Positions 30,083-42,372 of a DNA stretch of 64,000 nucleotides are shown in pieces. The notes below the pieces were generated by a model. That model saw only the letters and a program-made list of their open reading frames with translations. It did no database searches and had not been told where the DNA came from. The translations under genes were made by a program, and so were the position numbers. Source of the stretch: Zoogloea sp. (GTDB taxonomy: Bacteria; Pseudomonadota; Gammaproteobacteria; Burkholderiales; Rhodocyclaceae); assembly GCF_017302315.1 (NCBI RefSeq), contig NZ_JAFLDT010000001.1:1-64000 (forward strand). The letters are read 5' to 3'. Every line of letters starts with the position of its first letter. Position 1 is the stretch's first letter.

Positions 30083-30164
30083 CGCCCTTCCTATTCAGCG
30101 CAGGCTAACACGCGAGGGGCATGCTTCCAAGGCAAAAATCCACGAAACACCACCCCGCCCGTCA

Positions 30165-31367
30165 TCAGCTATAGCTCAGACCCATGGCGTCCCGTACCTC
30201 GCGCATGGTCTCCTGGGCCAGCTTTCGAGCCCGGTCGCAACCATCGGCAACGATACTGCGCACCAGAGAGGGGTCGTCGAGATAGGGCTGGGCCCGCTCC
30301 CGCATGCCATCCTGCTCTTTCAACACGGCATCAATGACCGGCTGCTTGCACTCGATACAGCCGATGCCGGCGCTCTTGCAGCCCTCGGTGACCCACTGCC
30401 GCGTGCTGTCGTCGGAGTAGATCACGTGGAACTGCCACACCGGGCACTTCTCCGGATCTCCCGCGTCCGTGCGCCGCACCCGTGCGGGATCGGTCTGCAT
30501 GGTGCGGATCTTCTTGGTCAGCGGCTCCGCCTCTTCACGCAGGAAGATCGTGTTGCCGTAGGACTTGGACATCTTCTGACCGTCCAGACCGGGCATGCGC
30601 GACGCCTCCGTCAGCAAGGCACCAGGCTCGACGAGAATCACCTTGCCACTGCCTTCGAGGTAGCCATAGAGACGCTCCCGGTCGCCAAGGGAGAGGCTCT
30701 GGGCCTCCTCGAGCAGGGCCTTGCCGAGGGCCAGCCCCTCCTCGTCACCGTTCTGCTGGAATCGGGTGCGGAATTCCTCGTAAAGCCTGGCGCGCTTGGA
30801 GCCAAGCTTCTTGATCGCCTCCCGGGCCTTCTCCTCGAAACCGGGCTCACGGCCATACATGTGGTTGAAACGGCGGGCCAGTTCGCGGGTGAACTCCACG
30901 TGGGGCAGTTGATCCTCCCCCACCGGCACCTTGTCGGCGCGGTAGATCAGGATGTCGGCACTCATCAGCAGCGGGTAGCCCAGGAAACCATAAGTGGTCA
31001 GATCCTTGTGGGTCAGCTTTTCCTGCTGATCCTTGTAGGTCGGCACCCGCTCCAGCCAGCCCTGGGGCGTCATCATGGACATGAGCAAGTGCAGCTCGGC
31101 ATGCTCCGGCACGCGGGACTGGATGAAGATGGTCGCCTGGGAAGGATCGACGCCCGCGGCAAGCCAGTCGACGATCATCTCCCAGACGCTGGCCTCGATC
31201 CCTCGGGGGTTGTCGTAGTCGGTCGTCAGGGCGTGCCAGTCAGCCGCAAAGAACAGACAGGGATACTCCGCCTGCAGCTTGACCCAGTTCTTGAGTACAC
31301 CGTGATAGTGGCCGAGGTGGAGGCGCCCCGTGGGACGCATGCCGGAGAGGACGCGTTCAGCGAACAT
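30165..31367 (-). CDS. trpS: Tryptophanyl-tRNA synthetase
   Basis: Class I synthetase for tRNA-Trp; 400 residues. The HIGH element is LHLGHYHG (about residues 17-24) and KMSKS is in GQKMSKSYGN (about 265). It is about 65 residues longer than the E. coli enzyme because of an insert before KMSKS (about 190-255: EKAREAIKKLGSKRARLYEE and following), a form found in many betaproteobacteria. It starts six bases after the M50 protease stop. Confidence 0.95.
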   Translation of the reverse strand: MFAERVLSGMRPTGRLHLGHYHGVLKNWVKLQAEYPCLFFAADWHALTTDYDNPRGIEASVWEMIVDWLAAGVDPSQATIFIQSRVPEHAELHLLMSMMTPQGWLERVPTYKDQQEKLTHKDLTTYGFLGYPLLMSADILIYRADKVPVGEDQLPHVEFTRELARRFNHMYGREPGFEEKAREAIKKLGSKRARLYEEFRTRFQQNGDEEGLALGKALLEEAQSLSLGDRERLYGYLEGSGKVILVEPGALLTEASRMPGLDGQKMSKSYGNTIFLREEAEPLTKKIRTMQTDPARVRRTDAGDPEKCPVWQFHVIYSDDSTRQWVTEGCKSAGIGCIECKQPVIDAVLKEQDGMRERAQPYLDDPSLVRSIVADGCDRARKLAQETMREVRDAMGLSYS

Positions 31368-31373
31368 GAATGA

Positions 31374-32033
31374 TCAAAGTCCAATAACGGTTGCAAGTGC
31401 AAAACGGAAAATGGCCACCAGCGGCCCAAGAATGTCGCCAAGGATACCGGTGAACAGCAAGACCAGCAGAATCGGAAAGCCGTAGGGCTCAAGTCGCGAA
31501 AAGGTGTAGGCCGGCCCGGCCGGAAGAAGACTGACCGCGATCCGCCCGCCATCGAGGGGCGGAATGGGCAAGAGGTTCAGGAGCATCAACACTGCATTGA
31601 TCTGCATCCCGGCATCCGCCATTTTCGCCATCGGCAAGGCGTAAACGTTCTCGGGCGACATGATTGCAAAGCGAAACAGCATCGCCCAGCAGAGGGCCAT
31701 GACAAGATTGGCGAACGGCCCGGCAGCAGCCACCCAAAGCATGTCAGCCTTGGGGTGCCGCAGGCGGCCGAAATCCACCGGCACCGGCTTGGCCCAGCCG
31801 AACAGCATCGGCGAACCACCGGAGAGCGTGCTTACTGCAACAATCAGCGCCGGCACGACAACGGTCCCCATGGGATCGATATGACGAAGCGGATTCAGAC
31901 TGATTCGCCCCGCCCGCTCAGCGGTCGAATCGCCGAAATGGCGTGCCGCATAGCCATGCGCCGCCTCGTGGAGCGTGATGGCGAACAGCACGGGCAGTGC
32001 CCAGATGGTCAGGGTCGAGATGAGTTCTTGCAT
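31374..32033 (-). CDS. Site-2 protease-like M50 family membrane metalloprotease
   Basis: A 219-residue integral membrane zinc protease. The zinc-binding HEAAH is at residues 22-26 of the first membrane helix, and the third ligand is in LLPIPPLDGGR near the C-terminus. About five hydrophobic segments are visible. There is no PDZ domain, so it is the short housekeeping type (YwhC-like) rather than RseP; the substrate is unknown. It lies between yciO and trpS in a tight cluster. Confidence 0.9.
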   Translation of the reverse strand: MQELISTLTIWALPVLFAITLHEAAHGYAARHFGDSTAERAGRISLNPLRHIDPMGTVVVPALIVAVSTLSGGSPMLFGWAKPVPVDFGRLRHPKADMLWVAAAGPFANLVMALCWAMLFRFAIMSPENVYALPMAKMADAGMQINAVLMLLNLLPIPPLDGGRIAVSLLPAGPAYTFSRLEPYGFPILLVLLFTGILGDILGPLVAIFRFALATVIGL

Positions 32034-32100
32034 GGATGACAAAGCCGAAGGGCCGCGATTCTAACAGACTGGGGCCCACACCCCCCTGGCGAAAAGCAGA

Positions 32101-32724
32101 TCACAGACCAAACGGAGCAAGGCTACCCCGCCCTTCCCGCACCAGAACGGGAATTCCGCTGGTCAGATCGATGACCGTGGTCGCCTCACCGCGGCACGGG
32201 CCCGCCTCGATGACAAGATCCACTTCCTTTTCAAGCCGGTCACGAATTTCGTCAGGATCCGTAAGGGGAAACTCGTCACCGGGCAGCAGCAAGGTCGAAC
32301 TGAGCAGGGGCTCGCCGAGTTCTTCGAGCAGGGCGGACACCACCGGATGATCGGGGATCCGCAAACCAATGGACTTGCGCTTCGGGTGCAGCACGCGCCG
32401 CGGCAGCTCCTTGGTGCCCTCCAGAATGAAGGTGTAGGGCCCCGGCGTGGTGGCCTTCAGCAGGCGGTACTGGCTGTTGTCTACCCGGGCGTAAGTAGCG
32501 ATTTCGGACAGGTCACGACACAGTAGCGTGAAATGATGGCGCTCATCCACGGCACGGATGCGGCGGATGCGGGTCAGGAGGGGACTGTCACCCGTATGCC
32601 CTCCAAGGGCGTAGGCGGAGTCGGTGGGAAAGGCCACCAGACCTCCCTCGCGCATGATCTGCGCCGCCTGCTTGATGAGGCGGGCCTGGGGCTGCTCCGC
32701 ATGGAGCGTAAAGAACTGGGCCAT
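32101..32724 (-). CDS. yciO: YciO/Sua5/YrdC-family L-threonylcarbamoyladenylate synthase-like protein
   Basis: A 207-residue YrdC-fold protein. It has GGLVAFPTDSAYALGG, KRSKSIGLRIPDHP-like and STLLLPGD segments of the YciO branch. The family binds RNA and ATP; the YciO branch has weak or uncertain threonylcarbamoyl-AMP synthase activity compared with TsaC. It sits 30 bases after the PHP-domain gene, a neighbour pair often conserved in proteobacteria. Confidence 0.88.
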   Translation of the reverse strand: MAQFFTLHAEQPQARLIKQAAQIMREGGLVAFPTDSAYALGGHTGDSPLLTRIRRIRAVDERHHFTLLCRDLSEIATYARVDNSQYRLLKATTPGPYTFILEGTKELPRRVLHPKRKSIGLRIPDHPVVSALLEELGEPLLSSTLLLPGDEFPLTDPDEIRDRLEKEVDLVIEAGPCRGEATTVIDLTSGIPVLVREGRGSLAPFGL

Positions 32725-32754
32725 GATTCAGGAATCAACAACAGGAAGGATGTG

Positions 32755-33594
32755 TCACATCAAGCGTGTCCACACCGGAGTGAGATCCGGAGGCAGCGGG
32801 GGGGCGCGCCCCAGATCGATGGGACTATCCTCCGGGCCATGGAAATCGGAGGCACGCGAGGCCATCAGGCCGAATTTGCGAACCATCCTCGCGAAAGCCA
32901 GCACCTGGCCGCCATCATGCGCCCCGCACGAGACCTCGATGGCGTCGCCACCGAGATCCTTGAAACGTTCAAACAGGATCTCCATCTCGGCGTGACTGAG
33001 GCGGTAGCGACCGGGATGGGCGACCACAGCCAGCCCCCCTGCCCCCTTGATCCACCCCATTGCTTCCTCGAGGGTCGCCCAAACATGTTCCACATAGCCC
33101 GGTTTGCCACGGGCAAGATAGTGCAGGAATACGTCGTGGACGTTTTTTGCGATCCCGATCTCAACCAGATAGCGGGCGAAATGGGCCCGGCTGACCAGTG
33201 CAGGATTGCCCGCGTAACGTAGCGCACCGTCAAGGGCACCATGAATGCCGATACGCTCAAGCTCAGCGGCAATACGCCCCGCCCGCCCGTCCCGCCCGCT
33301 TCTGACCTGGGCAAGCCCCGCGATGAGTGCCTCATTGGTGGGGTCGATGCCGAGCCCCACCACATGCAGGGTCTGATCAAGCCAGGAGACGGAAATCTCC
33401 ACCCCGGGCACGAAGCGCAGCCCCAAGCCCTCGGCGACCGTCATTGCTTCGGGCAGTCCCAGCAACTCGTCGTGATCGGTCAAGGCGAGCAGATCGACCC
33501 CATTGGCGTGGGCCCGGCGAACCACGTCACCGGGCGGCAGCGTTCCGTCGGAAGCCGTGGAGTGGCAATGCAGATCGGCGTTGAGAGCGTTCAT
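32755..33594 (-). CDS. PHP-domain phosphoesterase (YciV/RNase AM-like)
   Basis: A 279-residue PHP-fold metal enzyme. Metal ligands are visible in DLHCHSTASDG (His9, His11), LALTDHDE and PGVEISV, and in VVAHPGRYR and GSDFHG-type SDFHGPED. Related E. coli YciV acts as a 5'-3' exonuclease on rRNA ends and as a 3',5'-nucleotide phosphatase. The start overlaps the hydrolase stop by four bases (ATGA). Often found beside yciO, as here. Confidence 0.88.
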   Translation of the reverse strand: MNALNADLHCHSTASDGTLPPGDVVRRAHANGVDLLALTDHDELLGLPEAMTVAEGLGLRFVPGVEISVSWLDQTLHVVGLGIDPTNEALIAGLAQVRSGRDGRAGRIAAELERIGIHGALDGALRYAGNPALVSRAHFARYLVEIGIAKNVHDVFLHYLARGKPGYVEHVWATLEEAMGWIKGAGGLAVVAHPGRYRLSHAEMEILFERFKDLGGDAIEVSCGAHDGGQVLAFARMVRKFGLMASRASDFHGPEDSPIDLGRAPPLPPDLTPVWTRLM

Positions 33595-34466
33595 GATTCC
33601 TTGGACCGCAGGAAAGTCTCGATGATCCGGGCCACCTCTCCCGGCTGGTCATGGTGCAGGTTGTGCCCGCTGTCCGGCACTCGGATCTCGCGAAAATCCC
33701 GGAAGGCGGCCCGGGCTTCCGCATGCGCATCATCGTCCACGCCGAGCCGGTGCCGCAACGCCGGCATGTCGGGTTCGACCCAGAGCGTTGGAGCACTCAC
33801 CCTGCGCCAGCAGGCCAGTGCCTCGGCTCGCCGATAGAGTATCGGATTGACCCGCTTGTGTGCGGGATCACCCGCCATGCGGATCTCCCCCCCGGCATCA
33901 GCCTCACCGAGATGTGTGGCAAGAAAACGTGCCTTCTCAACAGACAGCCGCGGGTTATCAAGCTGCAGGCGGCCCGCCAGTGCTTCCAGATCCGGGTAGC
34001 GGCGAAAGGCGGCCGGCACGGCCAGATCACTCAACCATTTCTCCAGGCGACCCGGCGCCTGCTCAGGCACCGTATCAGCCAACCCGAAGGCATCCAGGGC
34101 AACCAGCCGCCGAACCCGGACCGGGCGAACCCCTGCATACACGCAGGCCACATTCCCACCCAGGCTGTGTCCGACCAGATTGACGGGCTGCCCGGGCGAA
34201 CAAGCCGTCAGGATCGCGTCCAGATCCCCGAGATAATCCGGAAACCAGTAAGCATCCCCACGCCACTCCGTTCTTCCGAAGCCGCGCCAATCCGGCGCAA
34301 TCACGTGCCAGCCGCTCCCAAGCTCATCCACGATGAACTGAAAGGACGCCGAGACATCCATCCAGCCATGCAACATGAAAACCATTGGCGCCCCGGGCTC
34401 ACCCCACTCACGCAGGTGATAGCGCAAACCGCGGACTGACAGGAAACGGCTTCGGGAAGGCGTCAT
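33591..34466 (-). CDS. Alpha/beta hydrolase
   Basis: A 291-residue alpha/beta-fold hydrolase. The oxyanion segment is [11 protein letters not shown], the nucleophile Ser is in VGHSLGGN, and the catalytic His is in [13 protein letters not shown]. The substrate is not predictable. The start at 34466 ([18 protein letters not shown]) is chosen because the upstream frame crosses the gcv riboswitch. First gene of the long minus-strand cluster and divergent from the gcv operon. Confidence 0.88.
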   Translation of the reverse strand: MTPSRSRFLSVRGLRYHLREWGEPGAPMVFMLHGWMDVSASFQFIVDELGSGWHVIAPDWRGFGRTEWRGDAYWFPDYLGDLDAILTACSPGQPVNLVGHSLGGNVACVYAGVRPVRVRRLVALDAFGLADTVPEQAPGRLEKWLSDLAVPAAFRRYPDLEALAGRLQLDNPRLSVEKARFLATHLGEADAGGEIRMAGDPAHKRVNPILYRRAEALACWRRVSAPTLWVEPDMPALRHRLGVDDDAHAEARAAFRDFREIRVPDSGHNLHHDQPGEVARIIETFLRSKES

Positions 34467-34487
34467 CCCGTCAAGTGTAACAGACCC

Positions 34488-34516
34488 TTGTCCCGCTCCG
34501 CCTGCGATGGTAAGGT
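34488..34516 (+). promoter_or_regulatory. Candidate promoter of the gcv riboswitch transcript
   Basis: TTGTCC (34488-34493), a 17-base spacer and TAAGGT (34511-34516). The predicted start falls just before the first aptamer. The -10 is poor. Confidence 0.45.
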
Positions 34517-34527
34517 GCGCCCCGTCG

Positions 34528-34725
34528 TGTGGGAGAGAGTTCGCGTGGGTCATCCGCGAGCCGCCGAAGGCGCAACCCCCGGAACCGCTCAGGCAAAAGG
34601 ACCGCCGACGAAACAACAATCTGGAGAGCGATGCTGCCCGCCCACCGCGCGTTGGCCGCATCCACCGAAGGGGCACGCAGGCCGGTCCATGCACCGCTGC
34701 AATCTCTCAGGTACAAAGGACAGAT
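34528..34725 (+). promoter_or_regulatory. Tandem glycine riboswitch (two aptamers)
   Basis: Two aptamers with the gcvT-element signatures. Aptamer 1 has GGGAGAG (34531), GCCGAAGGCGCAA and CTCAGGCAAAAGGACCG (ending about 34,604). Aptamer 2 has TGGAGAG (34622), CACCGAAGGGGCA and CTCAGGTACAAAGGACAG (ending about 34,724). The ~16-base linker between them is the normal spacing for cooperative tandem glycine riboswitches. It lies just before gcvT and, as in known cases, should raise glycine-cleavage expression when glycine is abundant. Confidence 0.95.
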
Positions 34726-34770
34726 GGGGCCGAAGCGACTTTCACGTCGCTTCGGCCCCATTGCTTTTCT
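34726..34770 (+). terminator. Intrinsic terminator, riboswitch expression platform
   Basis: GGGGCCGAAGCGAC (34726-34739) pairs perfectly with GTCGCTTCGGCCCC (34746-34759), a 14-bp stem with a 6-base loop, followed by ATTGCTTTTCT. It starts one base after aptamer 2, so pairing of the aptamer's 3' end could compete with it. It ends about 30 bases before the gcvT ATG. Confidence 0.85.
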
Positions 34771-34799
34771 ACACTGTAACGATTGCACCGGAGAGCCCC

Positions 34800-35882
34800 A
34801 TGACCCAACACACCCCCCTTCACGCCACCCACGTCGCTGCCGGCGCCCGCATGGTCGACTTCGCCGGCTGGGACATGCCGGTCAATTACGGCTCCCAGAT
34901 CGAGGAACACCACGCCGTACGCCGCGACGCGGGCATGTTCGACGTCTCCCACATGCTGGCCCTGGACCTGGAGGGCGCCGACGCGAAGGCCTTCCTGCGC
35001 GGCCTGATCGCCAATGACGTGGCCAAGCTCGTCGAACCCGGCAAGGCCCTTTATGCCTGCATGCTCAATGAGCAGGGCGGCGTGATTGACGACCTGATCG
35101 TCTATTTCCTCTCCGACACCTCATACCGCATCGTCGTCAACGCCGGCACCGCCGACAAGGATGTCGCCTGGATGCAGCAGCGCCTGGCTGCCACCGGCGC
35201 GGCCGCCACGCTCAGCGTGCGCCGTGATCTGGCCATGATCGCCGTCCAGGGGCCCAACGCCCGCGCCAAGACCTGGGCCGCCATCCCCGGCGCCGAAGCC
35301 GCATCCACCGCACTCAAGGTCTTCCAGGCCGCCACTTTCGGCGACATCTTCATTGCCCGCACGGGCTACACCGGCGAAGACGGCTTCGAGCTCACGCTGC
35401 CAGCGGACAAGGCCGCCGGCACCTGGGCCGCGCTGACTGCTGCCGGCGTGAAGCCCTGCGGACTCGGTGCCCGCGACACCCTGCGCCTGGAAGCCGGCAT
35501 GGCGCTTTACGGCAATGATATGGACGAAACCGTCTCCCCGCTCGATGCCGGGCTGGCCTGGACGGTGGACTTCAAGGACGAAAACCGCGATTTTGTCGGC
35601 AAGGCCGCCCTCGTCGCCAACGGCGCACGCCAACAGGCCCTCGGCCTGATCCTGGAAGATAGGGGCATCCTGCGCTCGCACCAGAAGGTATTCACCGCCC
35701 TGGGTGAAGGCGAGACCAGCAGCGGCAGCTTTTCCCCGACCCTTGAGAAGTCCATCGCCCTGGCCCGCCTGCCCCTCGGCGTCGCGGCCGGCGATGCGGT
35801 CGAAGTGGACATCCGCGGCAAGCGCCTGAAGGCCCGCGTCGTCAAGGCCCCCTTCGTCCGCAACGGCAAGGCTCTGGTCTGA
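34800..35882 (+). CDS. gcvT: Glycine cleavage system T protein (aminomethyltransferase)
   Basis: Transfers the aminomethyl carbon from lipoyl-H protein to tetrahydrofolate, releasing ammonia; 360 residues. [20 protein letters not shown] opens the family fold, and [17 protein letters not shown] is the folate-binding region. The start at 34800 is set by the family N-terminus [11 protein letters not shown] and GGAG upstream; the frame continuing through the riboswitch is not coding. First gene of gcvT-gcvH-gcvP. Confidence 0.96.
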   Translation: MTQHTPLHATHVAAGARMVDFAGWDMPVNYGSQIEEHHAVRRDAGMFDVSHMLALDLEGADAKAFLRGLIANDVAKLVEPGKALYACMLNEQGGVIDDLIVYFLSDTSYRIVVNAGTADKDVAWMQQRLAATGAAATLSVRRDLAMIAVQGPNARAKTWAAIPGAEAASTALKVFQAATFGDIFIARTGYTGEDGFELTLPADKAAGTWAALTAAGVKPCGLGARDTLRLEAGMALYGNDMDETVSPLDAGLAWTVDFKDENRDFVGKAALVANGARQQALGLILEDRGILRSHQKVFTALGEGETSSGSFSPTLEKSIALARLPLGVAAGDAVEVDIRGKRLKARVVKAPFVRNGKALV

Positions 35883-35935
35883 CTGGTCAGAAATCCAATC
35901 CAACCCCTTTCATCCGACTTGAACAAGGACACGAC

Positions 35936-36313
35936 ATGAGCACCCCCACCGAACTGCGTTACACCGCCTCCCACGAATGGGTTCGCGTCGAAGCTGACGG
36001 CACCCTCACCATCGGCATCACCGACCACGCCCAGGAAGCCCTCGGCGACGTGGTCTTCCTCGAGCTGCCGGAGGCCGGCCGCAGCGTGGCCAAGGAAGAA
36101 GCCATCGCCGTGATCGAATCCGTGAAGGCTGCCTCCGACATCTACGCACCGGTGGCCGGCGAGATCCTGGAAGCCAATCAGGCCGCCATCGACGCCCCCG
36201 AGTCGGTCAATACCGACGCTTACGCCGCCTGGCTGTTCAAGATCAAGCCGGCCAACCCCGCCGAGGTGGAAGGCCTGCTGGATGCAGCCGGCTACGAAGC
36301 CACCATCGGCTGA
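35936..36313 (+). CDS. gcvH: Glycine cleavage system H protein
   Basis: The 125-residue lipoyl carrier that shuttles intermediates between P, T and L proteins. The lipoylated Lys64 is in [16 protein letters not shown], and [20 protein letters not shown] is the family start. AAGGA lies upstream of the ATG. It is 53 bases after gcvT. Confidence 0.97.
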   Translation: MSTPTELRYTASHEWVRVEADGTLTIGITDHAQEALGDVVFLELPEAGRSVAKEEAIAVIESVKAASDIYAPVAGEILEANQAAIDAPESVNTDAYAAWLFKIKPANPAEVEGLLDAAGYEATIG

Positions 36314-36332
36314 ACCCCGATTGCCTGACCGC

Positions 36333-36355
36333 GGGCGCGCCAGGCCGGCGCGCCC
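36333..36355 (+). repeat. Strong hairpin between gcvH and gcvP
   Basis: GGGCGCGCC-AGGCC-GGCGCGCCC gives a 9-bp all-GC stem with a 5-base loop. No T-run follows, so it is unlikely to terminate. It may protect the upstream gcvTH message or tune relative expression. Confidence 0.5.
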
Positions 36356-36391
36356 TGCCCTGCTGTCACTGTCACCCAACCGAGTTCTCCC

Positions 36392-39283
<2,892 letters not shown>

Positions 39284-39335
39284 CGCCGACACCGCCAGGC
39301 GGCCTTTCCCCTTGGGGAAGGGTCGCATCGGCGCC

Positions 39336-40118
39336 TCAACGGGCCAGCAGTGCTTTCAGGTGGGAAACGGGGATGGCGTAGGAAATGCCGGAGGGGCTGG
39401 AAATGGCGTTCTCCCTCATTCCCTTGATGAAGACCATGTTGAGGACACCGAGCACCTCGCCGCTGTTCACGTCATACAGTGGACTGCCGCTGTTGCCCGG
39501 ATAGGACACGATGTCCAGCTGAAACACCGGGTAGCGCCCCACCGATAGGCGCCGCACTACACTGGAATCAAGCTGGCTGGCCGACGGCAGGGGTTGCCCC
39601 ACCGGTGTGATGGCGGCAATGATGCCCCGATGAGTCACCGGCACGATGCCCATGCTCGCACCCAGCGGAAAGCCCGTCAGGGCCACATCCTGTCCGTCAC
39701 GTGCCGCATTGGAATCCCCCAGCCGCAAGGGTGTCATCGGCGCGCCGCCAATCCACAGCACGGCCAGATCATGATCCGGGTCACGCTCATCGCGCTCCAC
39801 CGGACGCACGCTCGCCCTGCCCGAACTTGACTGCTGGGCAACGACCAGACGCTCGTCCGAACTGCGGCTGTCCGGCGCAGCCGCGATCACATGGGCGTTG
39901 GTCGCCACCTGCTTGCCGTCACCCACGACAAATCCCGTGCCCAGAAAGCGGAACTGGGGGTTTCGGGAAGGCATGAAGGTGCCCACGGCAACGACGGACC
40001 GCTTGACCTGTGCGACCGTATCCGGGAGATCGGCCATTGCGGATACCGGAAGAAGCCATGCAAGACAGCCCCCAAGAACCCGAAGACGAACACCTTTGAT
40101 CCCAACGGAGGTGGTCAC
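39336..40118 (-). CDS. Secreted trypsin-like serine protease
   Basis: A 260-residue S1/HtrA-like protease domain without PDZ. A signal peptide covers about residues 1-29 (LGGCLAWLLPVSAMA). The triad is His76 in VATNAHVIA, Asp117 in DHDLAVLW and Ser210 in YPGNSGSPLYD. The last gene of the probable prs operon, overlapping the lytic transglycosylase by four bases (ATGA). It is likely periplasmic. A role in processing surface proteins is inference from context. Confidence 0.9.
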   Translation of the reverse strand: MTTSVGIKGVRLRVLGGCLAWLLPVSAMADLPDTVAQVKRSVVAVGTFMPSRNPQFRFLGTGFVVGDGKQVATNAHVIAAAPDSRSSDERLVVAQQSSSGRASVRPVERDERDPDHDLAVLWIGGAPMTPLRLGDSNAARDGQDVALTGFPLGASMGIVPVTHRGIIAAITPVGQPLPSASQLDSSVVRRLSVGRYPVFQLDIVSYPGNSGSPLYDVNSGEVLGVLNMVFIKGMRENAISSPSGISYAIPVSHLKALLAR

Positions 40119-41062
40119 TGCCCTGCTGCCTTGAGCGCCTGCAAGGCGGGCGAGGCAGCCACCACGCGGGCATCGAAGGGATGATCATTGCGCTGGAAGA
40201 AGGCAAGGATCCGCCGCACGTAGTTCTGCGTCTCCTTGTAAGGGGGAACCCCGCGATAGCGATCCACGGCACCTTCACCTGCGTTGTAACCCGCCACCGC
40301 AAGCGCAACGTTGCCCTGATAATAGGCAAGCAGCCAGCGCAGATAGGCCAGTCCACCCTTAATGTTCTGAACCGGATCGTAGCTGTCCTTGACATTGAAG
40401 CGACTGGCCGTCTCGGGAATCAGCTGCATGACACCCATGGCATTCTTGGGCGAGGTGGCGCCGGGATCAAAGTTGGATTCAGTGGTTGCAATCGCAAGTG
40501 CCAACCTGGGCTCAATCGAAAAACGGGGCGCCAGGGTAGTGATCATCTCCACGACCTTCTTCTTGTGCTCCGGAAGAGAGGCAAGATACTTCCGCGTGTC
40601 CCAGCTATCCCTTGCCGCAAAACCACGGTCTGCCGCACGGGGTAGCAGACAGTCCGGCACCACTCCGGTGTACTCGCCCACGGCACTGCGTGCCTTCTCT
40701 GCGCCGACATGCCCCTTGGCCAGGGCCATTTCGAAAAGCGTCGCTGCGTAAGCATCGTCACGCGCGACGCCGCGGCCGTTGGCATACATCCAGCCAAGGC
40801 TGTACATCGCCTCCGCACTGCCTGCACGTGCCGCCTCGCAATAGAGGTCAGCAGCCTGGGAAGGATCGCGGGGAACCCCCTCCCCGTGCTCGAAGGCGAC
40901 GGCCTGCTGGACGAGCCCTTCTAGGTCGCCCGATAGGGAATTTGGCGCGACGGCGCCGGCCGATCCCGCTGTCAGGGCAAACCCTGCCAGAAGAACCGGC
41001 CCGACTCTCCGGGCAGGCAGGAACGCGAGCGCCCCCCGGAACCCGGAAATCAAAGTCGCCAC
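40115..41062 (-). CDS. Lytic transglycosylase with Sel1 repeats
   Basis: A 315-residue peptidoglycan lytic transglycosylase. A signal-like segment (about 20-38) is followed by Sel1-type repeats (about 50-125: AAEAMYSLGWMYANGRGVA-like), then an SLT domain (about 175-300). The catalytic Glu is in AIATTESNFDP, followed by GVMQLIPETASRF and VAGYNAGEGAVDRYRG, all intact. It overlaps both neighbours by a few bases. Cell-wall remodelling may make room for an export apparatus encoded nearby. Confidence 0.9.
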   Translation of the reverse strand: MATLISGFRGALAFLPARRVGPVLLAGFALTAGSAGAVAPNSLSGDLEGLVQQAVAFEHGEGVPRDPSQAADLYCEAARAGSAEAMYSLGWMYANGRGVARDDAYAATLFEMALAKGHVGAEKARSAVGEYTGVVPDCLLPRAADRGFAARDSWDTRKYLASLPEHKKKVVEMITTLAPRFSIEPRLALAIATTESNFDPGATSPKNAMGVMQLIPETASRFNVKDSYDPVQNIKGGLAYLRWLLAYYQGNVALAVAGYNAGEGAVDRYRGVPPYKETQNYVRRILAFFQRNDHPFDARVVAASPALQALKAAGQ

Positions 41063-42330
41063 ACCTTTGCGCCGGCAGCTTCGAGTGCAGCCGGGTCATA
41101 GAAGCTCTTCACATCGGTGAACACGCCATTGGGCACCAGCTTCTCGCACAACTGCGCCACGCCCAGCTCGGCATATTCGTGGTGCGCCACCGCAGCCACA
41201 ATGGCGGAAGCGCGGGGCAGATCGCTCCAGGCCGTAAGGCTCACACCGTACTCGTGCTCGGCTTCGGTAGACTCGGCGACCGGGTCGTGCACCAACACGT
41301 TGCAACCGAAACTCTGCAGTTCGCGGATCACGTCGATGACCTTGCTGTTGCGCAGGTCAGGGCAGTTCTCCTTGAAGGTGAGACCGAGGACGATCACATC
41401 CGCGCCCTTGATATTGTGACCGGCGCTGATCATCTCCTTCACGGTCTGCTCGGCCACGTACTTGCCCATGCTGTCGTTGATGCGACGGCCGGCCAGAATG
41501 ACCTGCGGGTGGTAGCCCAGCATGTCGGCCTTGTGGGTGAGATAGTAGGGATCGACGCCGATGCAGTGACCGCCGACCAAACCCGGACGGAAGGGCAGGA
41601 AATTCCACTTGGTGCCGGCCGCCTTGAGCACTTCCAGGGTGTCGATACCGATCTTGTGGAAGATCACCGAGAGTTCGTTCATCAGGGCGATGTTGAGATC
41701 GCGCTGGGTGTTCTCGATCACCTTGGCGGCCTCGGCCACCTTGATGGAGCTGGCCGGGTAGACGCCCGCGGTGATCACTGCACCGTACACCTCCTCGACC
41801 GTCTTGAGGGTCTCGGGGGTGTCGCCGGAGACCACCTTCATGATCTTGGTGACGGTGCGCTCCTTGTCGCCCGGGTTGATCCGCTCGGGGGAGTAGCCCA
41901 CGTTGAAGTCCTGCTTCCACTTCATGCCGGAGAACTTCTCGAGGATGGGGATGCACACCTCTTCGGTTGCACCGGGATAGACGGTGGATTCGTACACCAC
42001 GATGGCGCCGCGCTTCATGTGCTTGCCGACGCTCTCGGAGGACTTCACCAGGGGGGTGAAGTCCGGCTGGTGGGCCTCGTCCACCGGGGTCGGCACGGCG
42101 ACGATGATGAAATCGGCTTCGCCGATGATCGTCGGATCAGTGCTGCAGGTCAGGTGAGTGGCAGCCTTCAAGTCCTCCGTACTGACTTCGCCGGTGGGGT
42201 CGACGAAACGGCCGTAGGCCGCAACCTTTTCAGCCGACAGGTCGAAACCGACGGTCTTCATCTTCTTGCCGAACTCGACAGCGAGGGGCAGGCCAACGTA
42301 GCCAAGGCCGATAACTGCAACGGTACTCAT
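41050..42330 (-). CDS. Nucleotide sugar dehydrogenase (UDP-HexNAc dehydrogenase, TviB/WbpA-like)
   Basis: NAD-dependent enzyme that oxidises C6 of a UDP-N-acetylhexosamine to a uronic acid for surface polysaccharide; 426 residues. The Rossmann motif is VAVIGLGYVGLPLA (residues 4-17) and the catalytic Cys is in GLVGGHCIGVDPYYL. The segments VGYSPERINPGDKE and KVIENTQRDLNIALMNE are typical of TviB. The exact sugar cannot be set by eye. It is 42 bases after prsT, with no terminator between. Confidence 0.92.
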   Translation of the reverse strand: MSTVAVIGLGYVGLPLAVEFGKKMKTVGFDLSAEKVAAYGRFVDPTGEVSTEDLKAATHLTCSTDPTIIGEADFIIVAVPTPVDEAHQPDFTPLVKSSESVGKHMKRGAIVVYESTVYPGATEEVCIPILEKFSGMKWKQDFNVGYSPERINPGDKERTVTKIMKVVSGDTPETLKTVEEVYGAVITAGVYPASSIKVAEAAKVIENTQRDLNIALMNELSVIFHKIGIDTLEVLKAAGTKWNFLPFRPGLVGGHCIGVDPYYLTHKADMLGYHPQVILAGRRINDSMGKYVAEQTVKEMISAGHNIKGADVIVLGLTFKENCPDLRNSKVIDVIRELQSFGCNVLVHDPVAESTEAEHEYGVSLTAWSDLPRASAIVAAVAHHEYAELGVAQLCEKLVPNGVFTDVKSFYDPAALEAAGAKVWRL

Positions 42331-42372
42331 GGGATCAATCCTGAAAAGAGTCCAAGTTGGAAATGCATAAAA

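Noticed and set aside
34488..34799. In-frame N-terminal extension of gcvT through the riboswitch
   Set aside because: The region is fully explained by the two glycine aptamers and a terminator, and GcvT homologs start at 34800.
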